Position numbers and translations under genes: made by a program. 64,000 bases of DNA from Kitasatospora phosalacinea (GTDB taxonomy: Bacteria > Actinomycetota > Actinomycetes > Streptomycetales > Streptomycetaceae): NCBI RefSeq assembly GCF_000717185.1, contig NZ_JNYE01000029.1, positions 22,495 to 86,494 of the forward strand, given 5' to 3'. How positions within the stretch are numbered: the first letter of the stretch is position 1; the number at the start of each line of letters is the position of its first letter. A model generated the notes under the pieces. The model ran no database searches. It was not told the origin of the DNA and worked only from the letters and a program-made list of their open reading frames with translations. Shown in pieces: positions 25,846 to 34,820 of this stretch.

Positions 25846-26763
25846 ATGGCCGGTCCCGCGTTCCGCGCCGCCGCCGTCCGGGTCCGCGTCCCCGCGACCA
25901 GCGCCAACCTCGGCCCCGGCTTCGACGCCTTCGGCCTCGCCCTGGGGCTCTACGACGACGTGGTGGTCCGGGTCGCCGACTCCGGCCTGACCGTGGACAT
26001 CGCCGGGGAGGGCGCCGGGAACCTCGCCCGCGACGAGCGCCACCTGGTGGTCCGCTCGATGCGCGCCGCCTTCGACCGGCTCGGCGGCCAGCCCCGCGGC
26101 CTCGAAGTGGTCTGCGCCAACCGGATACCGCACGGCCGCGGCCTGGGCTCCTCGTCCGCCGCGATCTGCGCCGGCATCGTCGCCGCCCGCGCCGTCACCA
26201 TCGGCGGCGCCTCCGCGCTCGGCGACGACGCGCTGCTGGCCCTCGCCTCCGAGCTGGAGGGCCACCCCGACAACGTCGCGGCCTGCCTGCGCGGCAACTT
26301 CACCGTCGCCTGGACCGAGGACGGCGGCGCCCGCACCATCACCCTGGACCCCTCCGACCGGGTCGTGCCGGTCGTGTTCATCCCGTCCACCGAGGTGCTC
26401 ACCGAGACCGCCCGCGGCCTGCTCCCCAGGACCGTGCCGCTGGCCGACGCCGCGCTCAACGCGGGCCGCGCCGCCCTGCTGGTCGAGGCGCTCACCCGCC
26501 GCCCCGAGCTGCTGCTCACCGCCACCGAGGACCGCCTGCACCAGGACTACCGGGCCTCCGCGATGCCGGACAGCGCCGCCCTGGTCGCCGCGCTGCGCGC
26601 CGAGGGCGTCCCCGCCGTCATCTCGGGCGCCGGACCGACCGTGCTCGCGCTCACCGACGAGGCGCACGTCGGCAAGGTGATGGACTTCGCGGGCGAGCAG
26701 TTCGCGTCGCACCGGCTGGAGCTGGACCGCACCGGCGCCACCGTGCTGCCGCTCGACATGTGA
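25846..26763 (+). CDS. thrB: Homoserine kinase
   Basis: GHMP-family kinase (305 aa) that phosphorylates homoserine for threonine synthase. It has the N-terminal VRVPATSANLGPGFDAFGLALG, the ATP-binding glycine/serine loop IPHGRGLGSSSAAICAG (94-110) and the closing VISGAGPTVLALT. Normal length. The ATG follows AGGAGTGTGTCCACCGC. It is separated from thrC by a strong terminator, so it probably has its own promoter in the 230 bases upstream. Confidence 0.97.
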   Translation: MAGPAFRAAAVRVRVPATSANLGPGFDAFGLALGLYDDVVVRVADSGLTVDIAGEGAGNLARDERHLVVRSMRAAFDRLGGQPRGLEVVCANRIPHGRGLGSSSAAICAGIVAARAVTIGGASALGDDALLALASELEGHPDNVAACLRGNFTVAWTEDGGARTITLDPSDRVVPVVFIPSTEVLTETARGLLPRTVPLADAALNAGRAALLVEALTRRPELLLTATEDRLHQDYRASAMPDSAALVAALRAEGVPAVISGAGPTVLALTDEAHVGKVMDFAGEQFASHRLELDRTGATVLPLDM

Positions 26764-27276
26764 GACGGACACGATTGACAACCAAAGGGCTGGGGAATGT
26801 GTCAGGGGGTAGGTAGTGTTAACCTCATTGCTGCACCAGATGCCCTCCGGGCGCCGGTGCGACGCATCCCGATCCCGTTCCCCCGTCCGCACGGGGGCCG
26901 GAAGCTCGGGAACACGATTCTCCGGGAGCTCGCCACAGCGCGTACGCAGCCTGCCTGCGCGATTGCGGCCCGTCCCGAAGCCGTGACGGCACCGGACTCC
27001 CACCCCCAGCCTCCGCACTGAGGCTCGGCCGGGCTGGGGCCCGCAGTGCCGCCGCGCGACGGGGGCCCGGGTATCAACAAGGCGCAGCGAGGTCGGCACC
27101 AGAACCGGCCGTCCGCGCCGCTTCGCACCACAGTGCACCGCACTTCGCAGCTCCCCGGAAGGACCAGCCTTCCACGGGAATCCAGCCCCTGACCAGTGCA
27201 AAGAGCCACTGGACAGGACAGCACAACCGGTCGCCGTGCCAGACAGGCCGACGTCCGCTCCAGGGAAGGACCCTTA
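26764..27276 (+). promoter_or_regulatory. Long leader region of rho
   Basis: 513 bases without a convincing gene. TTGACA at 26775-26780 is a perfect -35 hexamer right after the thrB stop, but no good -10 stands 17-18 bases on; TAGTGT at 26814 is an alternative -10. The AT-richer segment near 26810-26835 (GTGTTAACCTCATTGCTG) is followed by a long untranslated leader with several small GC-rich inverted repeats. Long rho leaders used for autoregulation are known in bacteria; here this is inference. Confidence 0.45.
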
Positions 27277-29382
27277 GTGAGCGACACCACCGATCTGATG
27301 GGCGCGCGCCCGGACGCCGAGGCGTCGGACGCGGCCGCCCCGGCGGCTCCGGCGCGACGCCGTCGTACCGCCGCCGCCGGCCTGGACGGCCTGGTGCTGG
27401 CCGAGCTCCAGAAGCTCGCCTCGTCCCTCGGGATCAGCGGCACCGGGCGGCTGCGCAAGAGCCAGCTGATCGAGGCCATCAAGGAGAAGAGCGGCGGGGA
27501 CCCGCTGCTCGCGGGCGCCCCCGGCGCCGCCGCTCCGGCCGCGAAGAAGGCCGCCAAGGCCGCCGCCGCGCCCGCCGCCGAGGCCGCCCCGGCCGAGGAG
27601 CAGGGCGAACCGGCGGCTTCGCCGCGGGCGGCCCGCCGCACCCGTGCCGCCGTCGCCACCGAGCCGCAGGCGCAGATCGAGATCCCGGTGCAGGCCGCCG
27701 CCGAGACCGCGGCCGCCACCGCCCGGGCCGAGCGCCCGCGCCGCCGGGCCACCGCCGCGGCCGGCGCCCCGACCGCCGAGGCGGCCGCCGCCGCCGCGGC
27801 CACCGCGACCGAGCAGGCCCCCGCCGAGGCCAAGGCCGAGGCGCAGCGCCCGGCCGCCGCCGAGGGCGAGGCCCGCGCCGAGCGCCGCGAGCGCCGGGAC
27901 CGCCGCGAGCGCACCGAGCGCACCGAGGCCCCCGCGGCCGAGGGCGACGGCGAGGTGCGCGAGTCCCGCCGGGACCGCCGCAACCGCCGCGAGCGCGACC
28001 GCACCGACCGGCAGCAGGGCGGCGACCGCCAGCAGCAGGACGGCGGCCAGGGCCGCCAGCAGAACCAGCAGCAGGGCGGCTCCCAGCAGCAGGGCGGCGG
28101 CAACGCCCACCAGCAGCAGGGCGGTTACGACGACGAGTTCGGCGACGACGGCCGCCGCGGCCGCCGCGGCCGCTACCGCGACCGCCGGGGCCGCCGCCGC
28201 GACGGCTTCGAGGGCACCGGCGGCCCCGAGGTCCCGCTGAGCGACGACGACGTCCTGATCCCCGTCGCGGGCATCCTGGACATCCTCGACAACTACGCCT
28301 TCGTCCGGACCTCGGGCTACCTGCCCGGCCAGAACGACGTCTACGTCTCGCTGGCCCAGGTCCGCAAGCACGGCCTGCGCAAGGGCGACGCCATCACCGG
28401 CGCGGTCCGCCAGCCCAAGGACGGCGAGCGCCGCGAGAAGTTCAACGCCATGGTGCGGCTGGACTCCGTCAACGGCATGGACCCGGACAGCGGCCGCGGC
28501 CGCCCCGAGTTCGGCAAGCTGACCCCGCTGTACCCGCAGGAGCGGCTGCGCCTGGAGACCGACCCGGGCGTGCTGACCACCCGGATCATCGACCTGGTGT
28601 CGCCGATCGGCAAGGGCCAGCGCGGTCTGATCGTGGCCCCGCCGAAGACCGGCAAGACCATGATCATGCAGGCGATCGCCAACGCGATCACCCACAACAA
28701 CCCCGAGTGCCACCTGATGGTCGTCCTGGTGGACGAGCGTCCGGAAGAGGTCACCGACATGCAGCGGTCGGTGAAGGGCGAGGTCATCTCCTCGACCTTC
28801 GACCGCCCGGCCGAGGACCACACCACCGTCGCCGAGCTCGCCATCGAGCGCGCCAAGCGCCTGGTGGAGCTGGGCCACGACGTGGTGATCCTGCTGGACT
28901 CCATCACCCGCCTGGGCCGCGCCTACAACCTGGCCGCGCCCGCCTCCGGCCGCATCCTGTCCGGTGGTGTCGACTCGACCGCGCTGTACCCGCCGAAGAA
29001 GTTCTTCGGCGCCGCGCGCAACATCGAGAACGGCGGCTCGCTGACCATCCTCGCCACCGCGCTGGTCGACACCGGCTCCCGGATGGACGAGGTGATCTTC
29101 GAGGAGTTCAAGGGCACCGGCAACATGGAGCTCAAGCTCGACCGGAAGCTCTCGGACAAGCGCATCTTCCCCTCCGTCGACGTGGACGCCTCCGGCACCC
29201 GCAAGGAGGAGATCCTGCTCGGCCACGAGGAGCTGGCCATCACCTGGAAGCTCCGCCGGGTCCTGCACGCGCTGGACTCGCAGCAGGCGATCGAGCTGCT
29301 GCTGGACAAGATGAAGCAGACCAAGTCGAACGCCGAGTTCCTGATGCAGATCGCGAAGAACACCCCGGGTTCGGGCGACTGA
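27277..29382 (+). CDS. rho: Transcription termination factor Rho
   Basis: RNA-dependent ATPase/helicase (701 aa) that ends transcription. Residues 36-72 are the Rho_N helical domain ([21 protein letters not shown]). Residues 75-315 are a large disordered insertion: Ala/Glu-rich, then Arg-rich ([15 protein letters not shown]), then Gln/Gly-rich with repeated QQQGG. The RNA-binding cold-shock domain follows (about 318-410, [20 protein letters not shown]), then the ATPase with Walker A PPKTGKT (near 457), Walker [17 protein letters not shown], the Q-loop [23 protein letters not shown] and the R-loop GTGNMEL. GTG 27277 precedes conserved sequence. Confidence 0.97.
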   Translation: MSDTTDLMGARPDAEASDAAAPAAPARRRRTAAAGLDGLVLAELQKLASSLGISGTGRLRKSQLIEAIKEKSGGDPLLAGAPGAAAPAAKKAAKAAAAPAAEAAPAEEQGEPAASPRAARRTRAAVATEPQAQIEIPVQAAAETAAATARAERPRRRATAAAGAPTAEAAAAAAATATEQAPAEAKAEAQRPAAAEGEARAERRERRDRRERTERTEAPAAEGDGEVRESRRDRRNRRERDRTDRQQGGDRQQQDGGQGRQQNQQQGGSQQQGGGNAHQQQGGYDDEFGDDGRRGRRGRYRDRRGRRRDGFEGTGGPEVPLSDDDVLIPVAGILDILDNYAFVRTSGYLPGQNDVYVSLAQVRKHGLRKGDAITGAVRQPKDGERREKFNAMVRLDSVNGMDPDSGRGRPEFGKLTPLYPQERLRLETDPGVLTTRIIDLVSPIGKGQRGLIVAPPKTGKTMIMQAIANAITHNNPECHLMVVLVDERPEEVTDMQRSVKGEVISSTFDRPAEDHTTVAELAIERAKRLVELGHDVVILLDSITRLGRAYNLAAPASGRILSGGVDSTALYPPKKFFGAARNIENGGSLTILATALVDTGSRMDEVIFEEFKGTGNMELKLDRKLSDKRIFPSVDVDASGTRKEEILLGHEELAITWKLRRVLHALDSQQAIELLLDKMKQTKSNAEFLMQIAKNTPGSGD

Positions 29383-29401
29383 CCCCGGCCGCGACCGCAC
29401 C

Positions 29402-29440
29402 GGAGACCCCGCACCGCCGTCCAGGCGGGGCGGGGTCTCC
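29402..29440 (+). terminator. Terminator after rho
   Basis: 11-bp outer stem GGAGACCCCGC (29402-29412) with 29430-29440, plus an inner 5-bp CCGCC/GGCGG stem in the loop, 20 bases after the rho stop. Confidence 0.8.
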
Positions 29441-29569
29441 GCCGTTCCGGGCGCCCGCCGCCCCGGGGCCGCGGGCGGGCCCCGGGGCCGGGCCCCGCCC
29501 GGAAACCGATCACCGTTCCGGCGTGTCACTTATGCTCGAAAGGTCGCACTGAGGGCGAAAAGAGGCGAT

Positions 29570-30730
29570 ATGGCCGAGAACACCGAACGCCGCCCCCCGC
29601 GCCGCCGCAGGCTGCGGATCGCACTGTTCGCCCTGGCCGGCGTCGTCCTGGTCGCCGCCGGGCTGGGCGGGCTCGCCTACTGGAAGCTGAACGGGAACAT
29701 CCGCAGCGTCGACATCTCCGGCCAGCTGGGCACCGCCCGGCCGCCCGCCTCCACCGGCGGGGCGTTCAACGTGCTGGTGCTGGGCTCCGACTCGCGCTCC
29801 GGCGCCAACGGGAGCCTGGCGGGCGGCGAGACCGGCGACACCGCCCGCTCGGACACCGCGATGGTGGTGCACGTCAACCAGGCGCACACCGCCGCCTCGG
29901 TGGTCTCCGTACCGCGCGACACCCTGGTGTCCCGTCCGGCCTGCACCGGCACCGGCGGCAAGCAGGTCGCGGCCGCCCGCAGCGCGATGTTCAACTCCGC
30001 GTACGAGGTCGGCGGCCCGGCCTGCGCGGTGAAGACCGCCGAGCAGCTCACCGGGATGCGGATGGACCACTTCGTCGAGGTGGACTTCGCCGGGTTCGCC
30101 GCGATGATCGACGCGATCGGCGGGGTGGACGTCACCACCACGGTCGCGATCGACGACGCGGACAGCGGACTGCACCTGGACCCGGGCGACCACCACCTGG
30201 GCGGGGAGCAGGCGCTGGCCTTCGTCCGGACCAGGCACGGCATCGGCGACGGCAGCGACCTGGGCCGGATCGAGCTGCAGCAGGAGATGGTCCGGGCGAT
30301 GCTCGGGCAGGTCGGCTCGCTCGGCCTGGCCTCCAACCCGGTGGCGATGTGGAAGCTCGGCGACCAGCTGACCAGTTCGCTGACCACCGACTCCGACCTG
30401 GCCTCGGTGGGCGCGCTGGTCGGCCTGGCGCAGACGATCAAGAAGATCGGCCCCGGCCAGCTCACCATGGTCACCCTGCCGGTGGTGTACTCGGTCAACG
30501 ACCCCAACCGGGTGGTGCCGAAGAACCCGGACGCCCAGCAGCTGTGGGCGGCGCTGCGCGGCGACGGGGCGGTGCCGCAGTCGGTGCTCGCGGAGCAGCC
30601 GACCAACCCGGCGCAGGCCGACCCCTCGGCGGGCCCGTCGGCGGGTCGGTCGGCCGACCCGTCCGCCCGGGCGTCGGCCTCCGCGGCCCGCTCGGCCCGG
30701 CCGACCGCGGTGGACGGGGGAGCGGAATAG
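29570..30730 (+). CDS. LCP-family (LytR-CpsA-Psr) cell-wall ligase-like protein
   Basis: Membrane-anchored enzyme (386 aa) of the LCP family, which transfers glycopolymers such as teichoic or teichuronic acids from lipid carriers to peptidoglycan. It has a basic cytoplasmic N-terminus, one membrane helix (about residues 16-38), then the LCP domain: NVLVLGSDSR, ARSDTAMVVHV, VVSVPRDTLV, FVEVDFAGFAAMIDAIGGVDV and ALAFVRTRHG-GDGSDLGRIELQQEM. The conserved Arg/Asp residues for lipid pyrophosphate binding are present. The C-terminus is a Pro/Ala/Ser/Arg-rich tail. ATG follows AGAGGCGAT. Confidence 0.94.
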   Translation: MAENTERRPPRRRRLRIALFALAGVVLVAAGLGGLAYWKLNGNIRSVDISGQLGTARPPASTGGAFNVLVLGSDSRSGANGSLAGGETGDTARSDTAMVVHVNQAHTAASVVSVPRDTLVSRPACTGTGGKQVAAARSAMFNSAYEVGGPACAVKTAEQLTGMRMDHFVEVDFAGFAAMIDAIGGVDVTTTVAIDDADSGLHLDPGDHHLGGEQALAFVRTRHGIGDGSDLGRIELQQEMVRAMLGQVGSLGLASNPVAMWKLGDQLTSSLTTDSDLASVGALVGLAQTIKKIGPGQLTMVTLPVVYSVNDPNRVVPKNPDAQQLWAALRGDGAVPQSVLAEQPTNPAQADPSAGPSAGRSADPSARASASAARSARPTAVDGGAE

Positions 30731-30854
30731 TCGGATCCGCCTCCCGGTTTGGGAAGAAGCGGGCAGTGCTGGCACACTGGTCCGTCGGTCCCGGTTCACG
30801 AGCGGCTGCCCAGTCCGCCGACCCGGTGCCCTCCCGATCAGCTAGGAGAATCCC

Positions 30855-31079
30855 TTGAAGTCCAACGTTCACCCGGAGTACGTGCTCACCAAGGTGACCT
30901 GCACCTGTGGCAACGAGTTCACCACCCGCTCCACCGAGACCAGCGGCGAGATCCGCGCCGAGGTCTGCTCGAACTGCCACCCGTTCTACACCGGCAAGCA
31001 GAAGATCCTCGACACCGGTGGCCGCGTGGCCCGCTTCGAGGCCCGCTTCGGCAAGAAGCTCTCCGGCGGCAAGGCCTAG
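30855..31079 (+). CDS. rpmE: 50S ribosomal protein L31 (zinc-binding type)
   Basis: Ribosomal protein of 74 aa with the four cysteines of the zinc-ribbon form (CTC near residue 16-18 and CSNC near 36-39). Streptomycetes also carry a cysteine-free paralogue that replaces this one under zinc starvation, controlled by Zur; no clear Zur site was found upstream here. The start is TTG with AGGAG 7 bases before it. Position between the LCP gene and prfA is conserved in the family. Confidence 0.97.
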   Translation: MKSNVHPEYVLTKVTCTCGNEFTTRSTETSGEIRAEVCSNCHPFYTGKQKILDTGGRVARFEARFGKKLSGGKA

Positions 31080-31087
31080 CGCTTCCA

Positions 31088-31143
31088 CGGCGCCGGTCTC
31101 GGACGTCCCCGTGCTCGTCACGGTGGCGTCCGGGCCGGCGCCG
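31088..31143 (+). terminator. Nested hairpin between rpmE and prfA
   Basis: Three coaxial stems: CGGCGCCGG (31088-31096) with 31135-31143, GGACG (31101-31105) with 31127-31131, and CCGTG (31109-31113) with 31119-31123. It lies 9 bases after rpmE. It could terminate the abundant L31 transcript or protect its 3' end. Confidence 0.6.
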
Positions 31144-31199
31144 TTCGCGTCTCCCCCCTCCAGCACCCCGCGGCACACTCACGGAAGTAGGACAGACCG

Positions 31200-32276
31200 A
31201 TGTTCGAGGCAGTCGAAGAGCTCCTCGTCGAGCACGCCGACCTCGAGAAGAGGCTGGCCGACCCGTCGGTGCACGCCGACCAGGCGAACGCCCGCAAGCT
31301 GGCCAAGCGCTACGCCGAGCTGACCCCGATCACCCGGACGTACCTGGCCTGGAGGCAGACCGGCGAGGACATCGCCGCCGCGCGCGAACTCGCCGCCGAG
31401 GACCCGGACTTCATCGCCGAGGCGAAGGCGTCCGAGGCCCGCCGGGAGGAGCTGACCGAGGAGCTGCGGCTGCTGCTGGTGCCGCGCGACCCCAACGACG
31501 ACAAGGACGTCATCCTGGAGGTCAAGGCGGGCGAGGGCGGCGAGGAGTCCGCGCTGTTCGCCGGCGACCTGCTGCGGATGTACCTGCGCTACGCCGAGCG
31601 GCTGGGCTGGAAGACCGAGATCATCGACGCCAACGAGTCCGACCTCGGCGGCTACAAGGACGTCTCGGTCGCGGTCAAGACGCGCGGCAGCACCGAGCCC
31701 GGGCAGGGCGTCTGGGCCCGGCTGAAGTACGAGGGCGGCGTGCACCGGGTGCAGCGGGTGCCCGCGACCGAGTCGCAGGGCCGCATCCACACCTCCGCCG
31801 CGGGCGTGCTGGTCACCCCGGAGGCCGAGGAGGTCGAGGTGGAGGTCCACGCCAACGACCTGCGGATCGACGTCTACCGCTCCTCCGGCCCCGGCGGGCA
31901 GTCGGTGAACACCACCGACTCCGCGGTCCGGATCACCCACCTGCCGACCGGTATCGTGGCGTCCTGCCAGAACGAGAAGAGCCAGCTGCAGAACAAGGAG
32001 CAGGCGATGCGCATCCTGCGTTCGCGGCTGCTGGCCGCCGCGCAGGAGGAGGCCGAGCGGGAGGCGTCCGACGCCCGCCGCAGCCAGGTCCGCACCGTGG
32101 ACCGCTCCGAGCGGATCCGGACGTACAACTTCCCGGAGAACCGCATCTCCGACCACCGCACCGGCTTCAAGTCGTACAACCTGGACCAGGTGCTGGACGG
32201 GGAGCTCAACGCCGTCATCCAGTCCTGCGTGGACGCCGACGCCGCGGCCAAGCTGGCCGCCGCGCAGGAGAACTGA
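31200..32276 (+). CDS. prfA: Peptide chain release factor 1
   Basis: Release factor (358 aa) reading UAA and UAG and triggering peptidyl-tRNA hydrolysis. It has the N-terminal helical domain, [25 protein letters not shown], the catalytic GGQ in [20 protein letters not shown] whose glutamine is methylated by PrmC, and [16 protein letters not shown]. Normal length. It is followed after 18 bases by prmC, which modifies it. Confidence 0.97.
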   Translation: MFEAVEELLVEHADLEKRLADPSVHADQANARKLAKRYAELTPITRTYLAWRQTGEDIAAARELAAEDPDFIAEAKASEARREELTEELRLLLVPRDPNDDKDVILEVKAGEGGEESALFAGDLLRMYLRYAERLGWKTEIIDANESDLGGYKDVSVAVKTRGSTEPGQGVWARLKYEGGVHRVQRVPATESQGRIHTSAAGVLVTPEAEEVEVEVHANDLRIDVYRSSGPGGQSVNTTDSAVRITHLPTGIVASCQNEKSQLQNKEQAMRILRSRLLAAAQEEAEREASDARRSQVRTVDRSERIRTYNFPENRISDHRTGFKSYNLDQVLDGELNAVIQSCVDADAAAKLAAAQEN

Positions 32277-32294
32277 GCCTAAGGGGCCCGAGGG

Positions 32295-33161
32295 ATGAAC
32301 CTGCTGCTCGCCGAGGTGGCCCAGGCCACCCAGCGCCTGGCCGCGGCCGGCGTGCCCTCGCCGCGCTTCGACGCGGAGGAGCTGGCGGCGCACATCCACG
32401 GGGTGAAGCGCAGCCAGCTGCACACCGTGCCGGACGGCGACTTCGACGCCCGGTACTGGGAGGCGGTCTCCCGCCGCGAGCAGCGCGAGCCGCTGCAGCA
32501 CATCACCGGACGGGCGTTCTTCCGCTACCTCGAACTGGAGGTCGGCCCCGGGGTGTTCGTCCCCCGGCCGGAGACCGAGTCGGTGGTCGAGTGGGCGATA
32601 GACGCGGTCCGCGCGATGGACGTGGCCGAGCCGCTGGTGGTCGACCTGTGCACCGGCTCCGGGGCGATCGCGCTGGCCCTCGCCCAGGAACTGCCCCGCT
32701 CCACCGTGCACGCCTTCGAACTCGACGAGGGCGCCATCGCCTACACCCGCCGCAACGTCGAGGCCAGCCCCGACCGGGCCCGGGTCCACCTGCACCAGGG
32801 CGACGCCACCCAGGCCTTCGCCGACGACCGCGGCTGGGACGGCCGCTTCGACCTGGTGATCAGCAACCCGCCGTACATCCCGCTCACCGAGTGGGAGTAC
32901 GTCGCCCCCGAGGCCCGCGACCACGACCCGCAGATGTCGCTGTTCTCCGGCGAGGACGGCCTGGACACCATCCGCGGCATCGAACGCGTCGCGGCCCGGC
33001 TGCTGCGGCCCGGCGGCGCGGTGGTGATCGAGCACGCGGACACCCAGGGCGGGCAGGTCCCGTGGATCTTCCGCGAGGAGGGCGGCTGGACGGACGCCGC
33101 CGACCACCGGGACCTGAACAACCGGCCGCGCTTCACAACAGCCCGAAGGGTCTCGTTGTGA
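32295..33161 (+). CDS. prmC: Release factor glutamine methyltransferase PrmC
   Basis: SAM-dependent enzyme (288 aa) that methylates the GGQ glutamine of release factors. It has a helical N-terminal RF-binding domain, the SAM motif VVDLCTGSGAIALALA and the catalytic NPPY (SNPPYIPLTEWEYV). The last codons (TTARRVSL, stop) lie in the first copy of a 41-bp tandem repeat that continues for two more copies beyond the stop. The stop TGA overlaps a GTG that opens a 14-codon ORF, so the 3' end has apparently been remodelled. Confidence 0.95.
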   Translation: MNLLLAEVAQATQRLAAAGVPSPRFDAEELAAHIHGVKRSQLHTVPDGDFDARYWEAVSRREQREPLQHITGRAFFRYLELEVGPGVFVPRPETESVVEWAIDAVRAMDVAEPLVVDLCTGSGAIALALAQELPRSTVHAFELDEGAIAYTRRNVEASPDRARVHLHQGDATQAFADDRGWDGRFDLVISNPPYIPLTEWEYVAPEARDHDPQMSLFSGEDGLDTIRGIERVAARLLRPGGAVVIEHADTQGGQVPWIFREEGGWTDAADHRDLNNRPRFTTARRVSL

Positions 33162-33262
33162 ACATCGAGCACAGCACGACGGCCCGAAGGGTCTCGTTGT
33201 GAACATCGAGCACAGCACGACGGCCCGAAGGGTCTCGTTGTGAACACCGAGCACAGCACGAC
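33140..33262 (+). repeat. Three 41-bp tandem repeats at the 3' end of prmC
   Basis: Units at 33140-33180, 33181-33221 and 33222-33262. Copies 1 and 2 differ only in the first base; copy 3 has one T-to-C change (ATC to ACC). Each contains GCCCGAAGGGTCTCGTTGTGA, i.e. the prmC-type ending ARRVSL-stop. After copy 3 a diverged version of the same ending (TTARRVSP, TAG at 33282-33284) follows, so the array looks like duplications of the prmC C-terminus. Confidence 0.95.
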
Positions 33263-33284
33263 GGCAAGGCGCGTTTCGCCGTAG
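33158..33284 (+). other. Three overlapping 14-codon ORFs in the prmC repeats
   Basis: GTG at 33158, 33199 and 33240 each open a 14-codon frame: VNIEHSTTARRVSL twice and VNTEHSTTARRVSP once, ending at 33202, 33243 and 33284. Each start overlaps the preceding stop (GTGA), so ribosomes leaving prmC could re-initiate three times. No separate ribosome-binding sites are present apart from GAAGGG in the repeat, 8-13 bases before each GTG. Whether peptides are made is unknown. Confidence 0.35.
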
Positions 33285-33336
33285 GGCACTGCCGCGCCGC
33301 ACGTACCACTGACACCACCGGAAGGGGATTGCTCCG

Positions 33337-33984
33337 ATGAGCCGCCGATACGACTGCTCCGACGCCCAGGACCGCGCGAGCGGGCTGCGTGAGGCCGCCA
33401 CGGCGATCCGCCGCGGGGAGCTGGTGGTGGTGCCGACCGACACCGTGTACGGCCTCGCCGCGGACGCCTTCTCGCCGGAGGCGGTCGGCGCGCTGCTCGC
33501 CGCCAAGGGCCGGGGCCGGAACATGCCCTCGCCGGTGCTGGTCGGGTCGCCGACCACGCTGCACGGGCTGGTCACCGACTTCTCCGAGCAGGCCTGGGAG
33601 CTGGTGGACGCGTTCTGGCCGGGCGGCCTGACCCTGGTGGCGCGCCACCAGCCGTCGCTGCGCTGGGACCTGGGCGAGACCCGGGGCACCGTCGCGGTCC
33701 GGATGCCGCTGCACCCGGTCGTCCTGGAGCTGCTGAACGCCACCGGCCCGCTCGCGGTCTCCTCCGGCAACAAGACCGGCGGCCCGTCCCCGTCCACCTG
33801 CGACGAGGCCCAGTCGCAGCTCGGCGACGCGGTGTCGATCTACCTGGACGGCGGCACGGCCGACTACGGCACGCCCTCCACCATCGTCGACGTCACCGGC
33901 AAGGTGCCGGTGGTGCTGCGGGCGGGCGCGATCGGCGTCGAGCAGCTGAGGGAGGTCGTTCCGGACGTGGAGGCCGGCAGTTGA
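33337..33984 (+). CDS. L-threonylcarbamoyladenylate synthase (TsaC/Sua5-type)
   Basis: Enzyme (215 aa) that makes threonylcarbamoyl-AMP from threonine, bicarbonate and ATP for the t6A modification of tRNAs. YrdC-domain marks are GELVVVPTDTVYGLAADAF, LLAAKGRGRNMPSPVLV, FWPGGLTLV, GTVAVRMP, and AVSSGNKTGGPS. The length is that of the short form without the Sua5 C-terminal domain. ATG follows GGAAGGGGATTGCTCCG. Its stop overlaps the TTG of the phosphatase gene. Confidence 0.95.
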   Translation: MSRRYDCSDAQDRASGLREAATAIRRGELVVVPTDTVYGLAADAFSPEAVGALLAAKGRGRNMPSPVLVGSPTTLHGLVTDFSEQAWELVDAFWPGGLTLVARHQPSLRWDLGETRGTVAVRMPLHPVVLELLNATGPLAVSSGNKTGGPSPSTCDEAQSQLGDAVSIYLDGGTADYGTPSTIVDVTGKVPVVLRAGAIGVEQLREVVPDVEAGS

Positions 33985-34655
33985 CCGCCGCCGCCCCGTC
34001 GTACGGAGCGGGGAGCGCCCTGGCACCCTTCACGGAGCCGGGGCCGCTCCCGCTGGACACCTTCCGGATCCTGTTCGTCTGCACCGGCAACATCTGCCGC
34101 TCCCCGATCGCCGAACGCCTGGCCCGGCTGGAGATCGACTCCCGGCTGGGCCTGCGCACCGGCCGCCGGATCGTGGTGGAGAGCGCCGGGACGTGGGGCC
34201 ACGAGGGGGCCCCGATGGAGGCGCACGCGGCGACGGTGCTCGGCGAGTATGGCGCGGACAGCGCCGGCTTCGCGGGCCGCGAGCTGCTGGACGAGCACGT
34301 GATCGACGCCGACCTGGTGCTGACCGCGACCCTGGACCACCGGGCGCAGGTCATCTCGATGGGGCACGCGGCGGGTCTGCGGACCTTCACCATCAAGGAG
34401 TTCACCCGTCTGGTGCAAAGGGTCGACCCGCGGACCCTGCCGGACCCGCGGGACGGCGCGCGACTGACCGAACGCGCCCGCGCACTGGTCCGCTCGGCCG
34501 CCGCCCTGCGGGGCTGGCTGCTGGCCTCCGCGCCCGAGTTCGACGAGCTGAGGGACCCTTACGGGGCCCCGATCGGCATGTTCCGCAACTGCGGCGAGGA
34601 GATATTCGACGCGCTGGACCCGGTGGTGACCGCACTGACGGGTGTGGCCCGCTGA
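33981..34655 (+). CDS. Low-molecular-weight protein-tyrosine-phosphatase family protein
   Basis: Phosphatase (224 aa) of the arsenate-reductase/LMW-PTP fold. The P-loop is VCTGNICRSP with nucleophile C34 and R40; the general-acid loop is ELRDPYG near residue 190. There is an N-terminal extension of about 28 residues and an insertion between the P-loop and acid loop, so it is longer than the usual 150-160 aa. The TTG start overlaps the previous stop (TTGA) and has GGAGG 7 bases upstream. Such enzymes next to polymer genes often act on tyrosine kinases of exopolysaccharide synthesis; the target here is unknown. Confidence 0.92.
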   Translation: MTAAAPSYGAGSALAPFTEPGPLPLDTFRILFVCTGNICRSPIAERLARLEIDSRLGLRTGRRIVVESAGTWGHEGAPMEAHAATVLGEYGADSAGFAGRELLDEHVIDADLVLTATLDHRAQVISMGHAAGLRTFTIKEFTRLVQRVDPRTLPDPRDGARLTERARALVRSAAALRGWLLASAPEFDELRDPYGAPIGMFRNCGEEIFDALDPVVTALTGVAR

Positions 34656-34820
34656 GTTGAGCGCCCTCCACTAAAGTTTCCGTGGGGGATTCGTGAAGAC
34701 TGCGTGCGCAGGCCGTGGGGGCAACCGGAAAGGCGCAAGCCCGCGCGCGCGGGCGGGCCGGGCGGCAGGGGCCGACCTACGCTGGGGGAACCTGCCCGCA
34801 CCGCAGCCTGGAGCCGCACC

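Noticed and set aside
33140..33262. CRISPR array
   Set aside because: The 41-bp units are directly adjacent without unique spacers, they overlap prmC coding sequence, and no cas genes are present.
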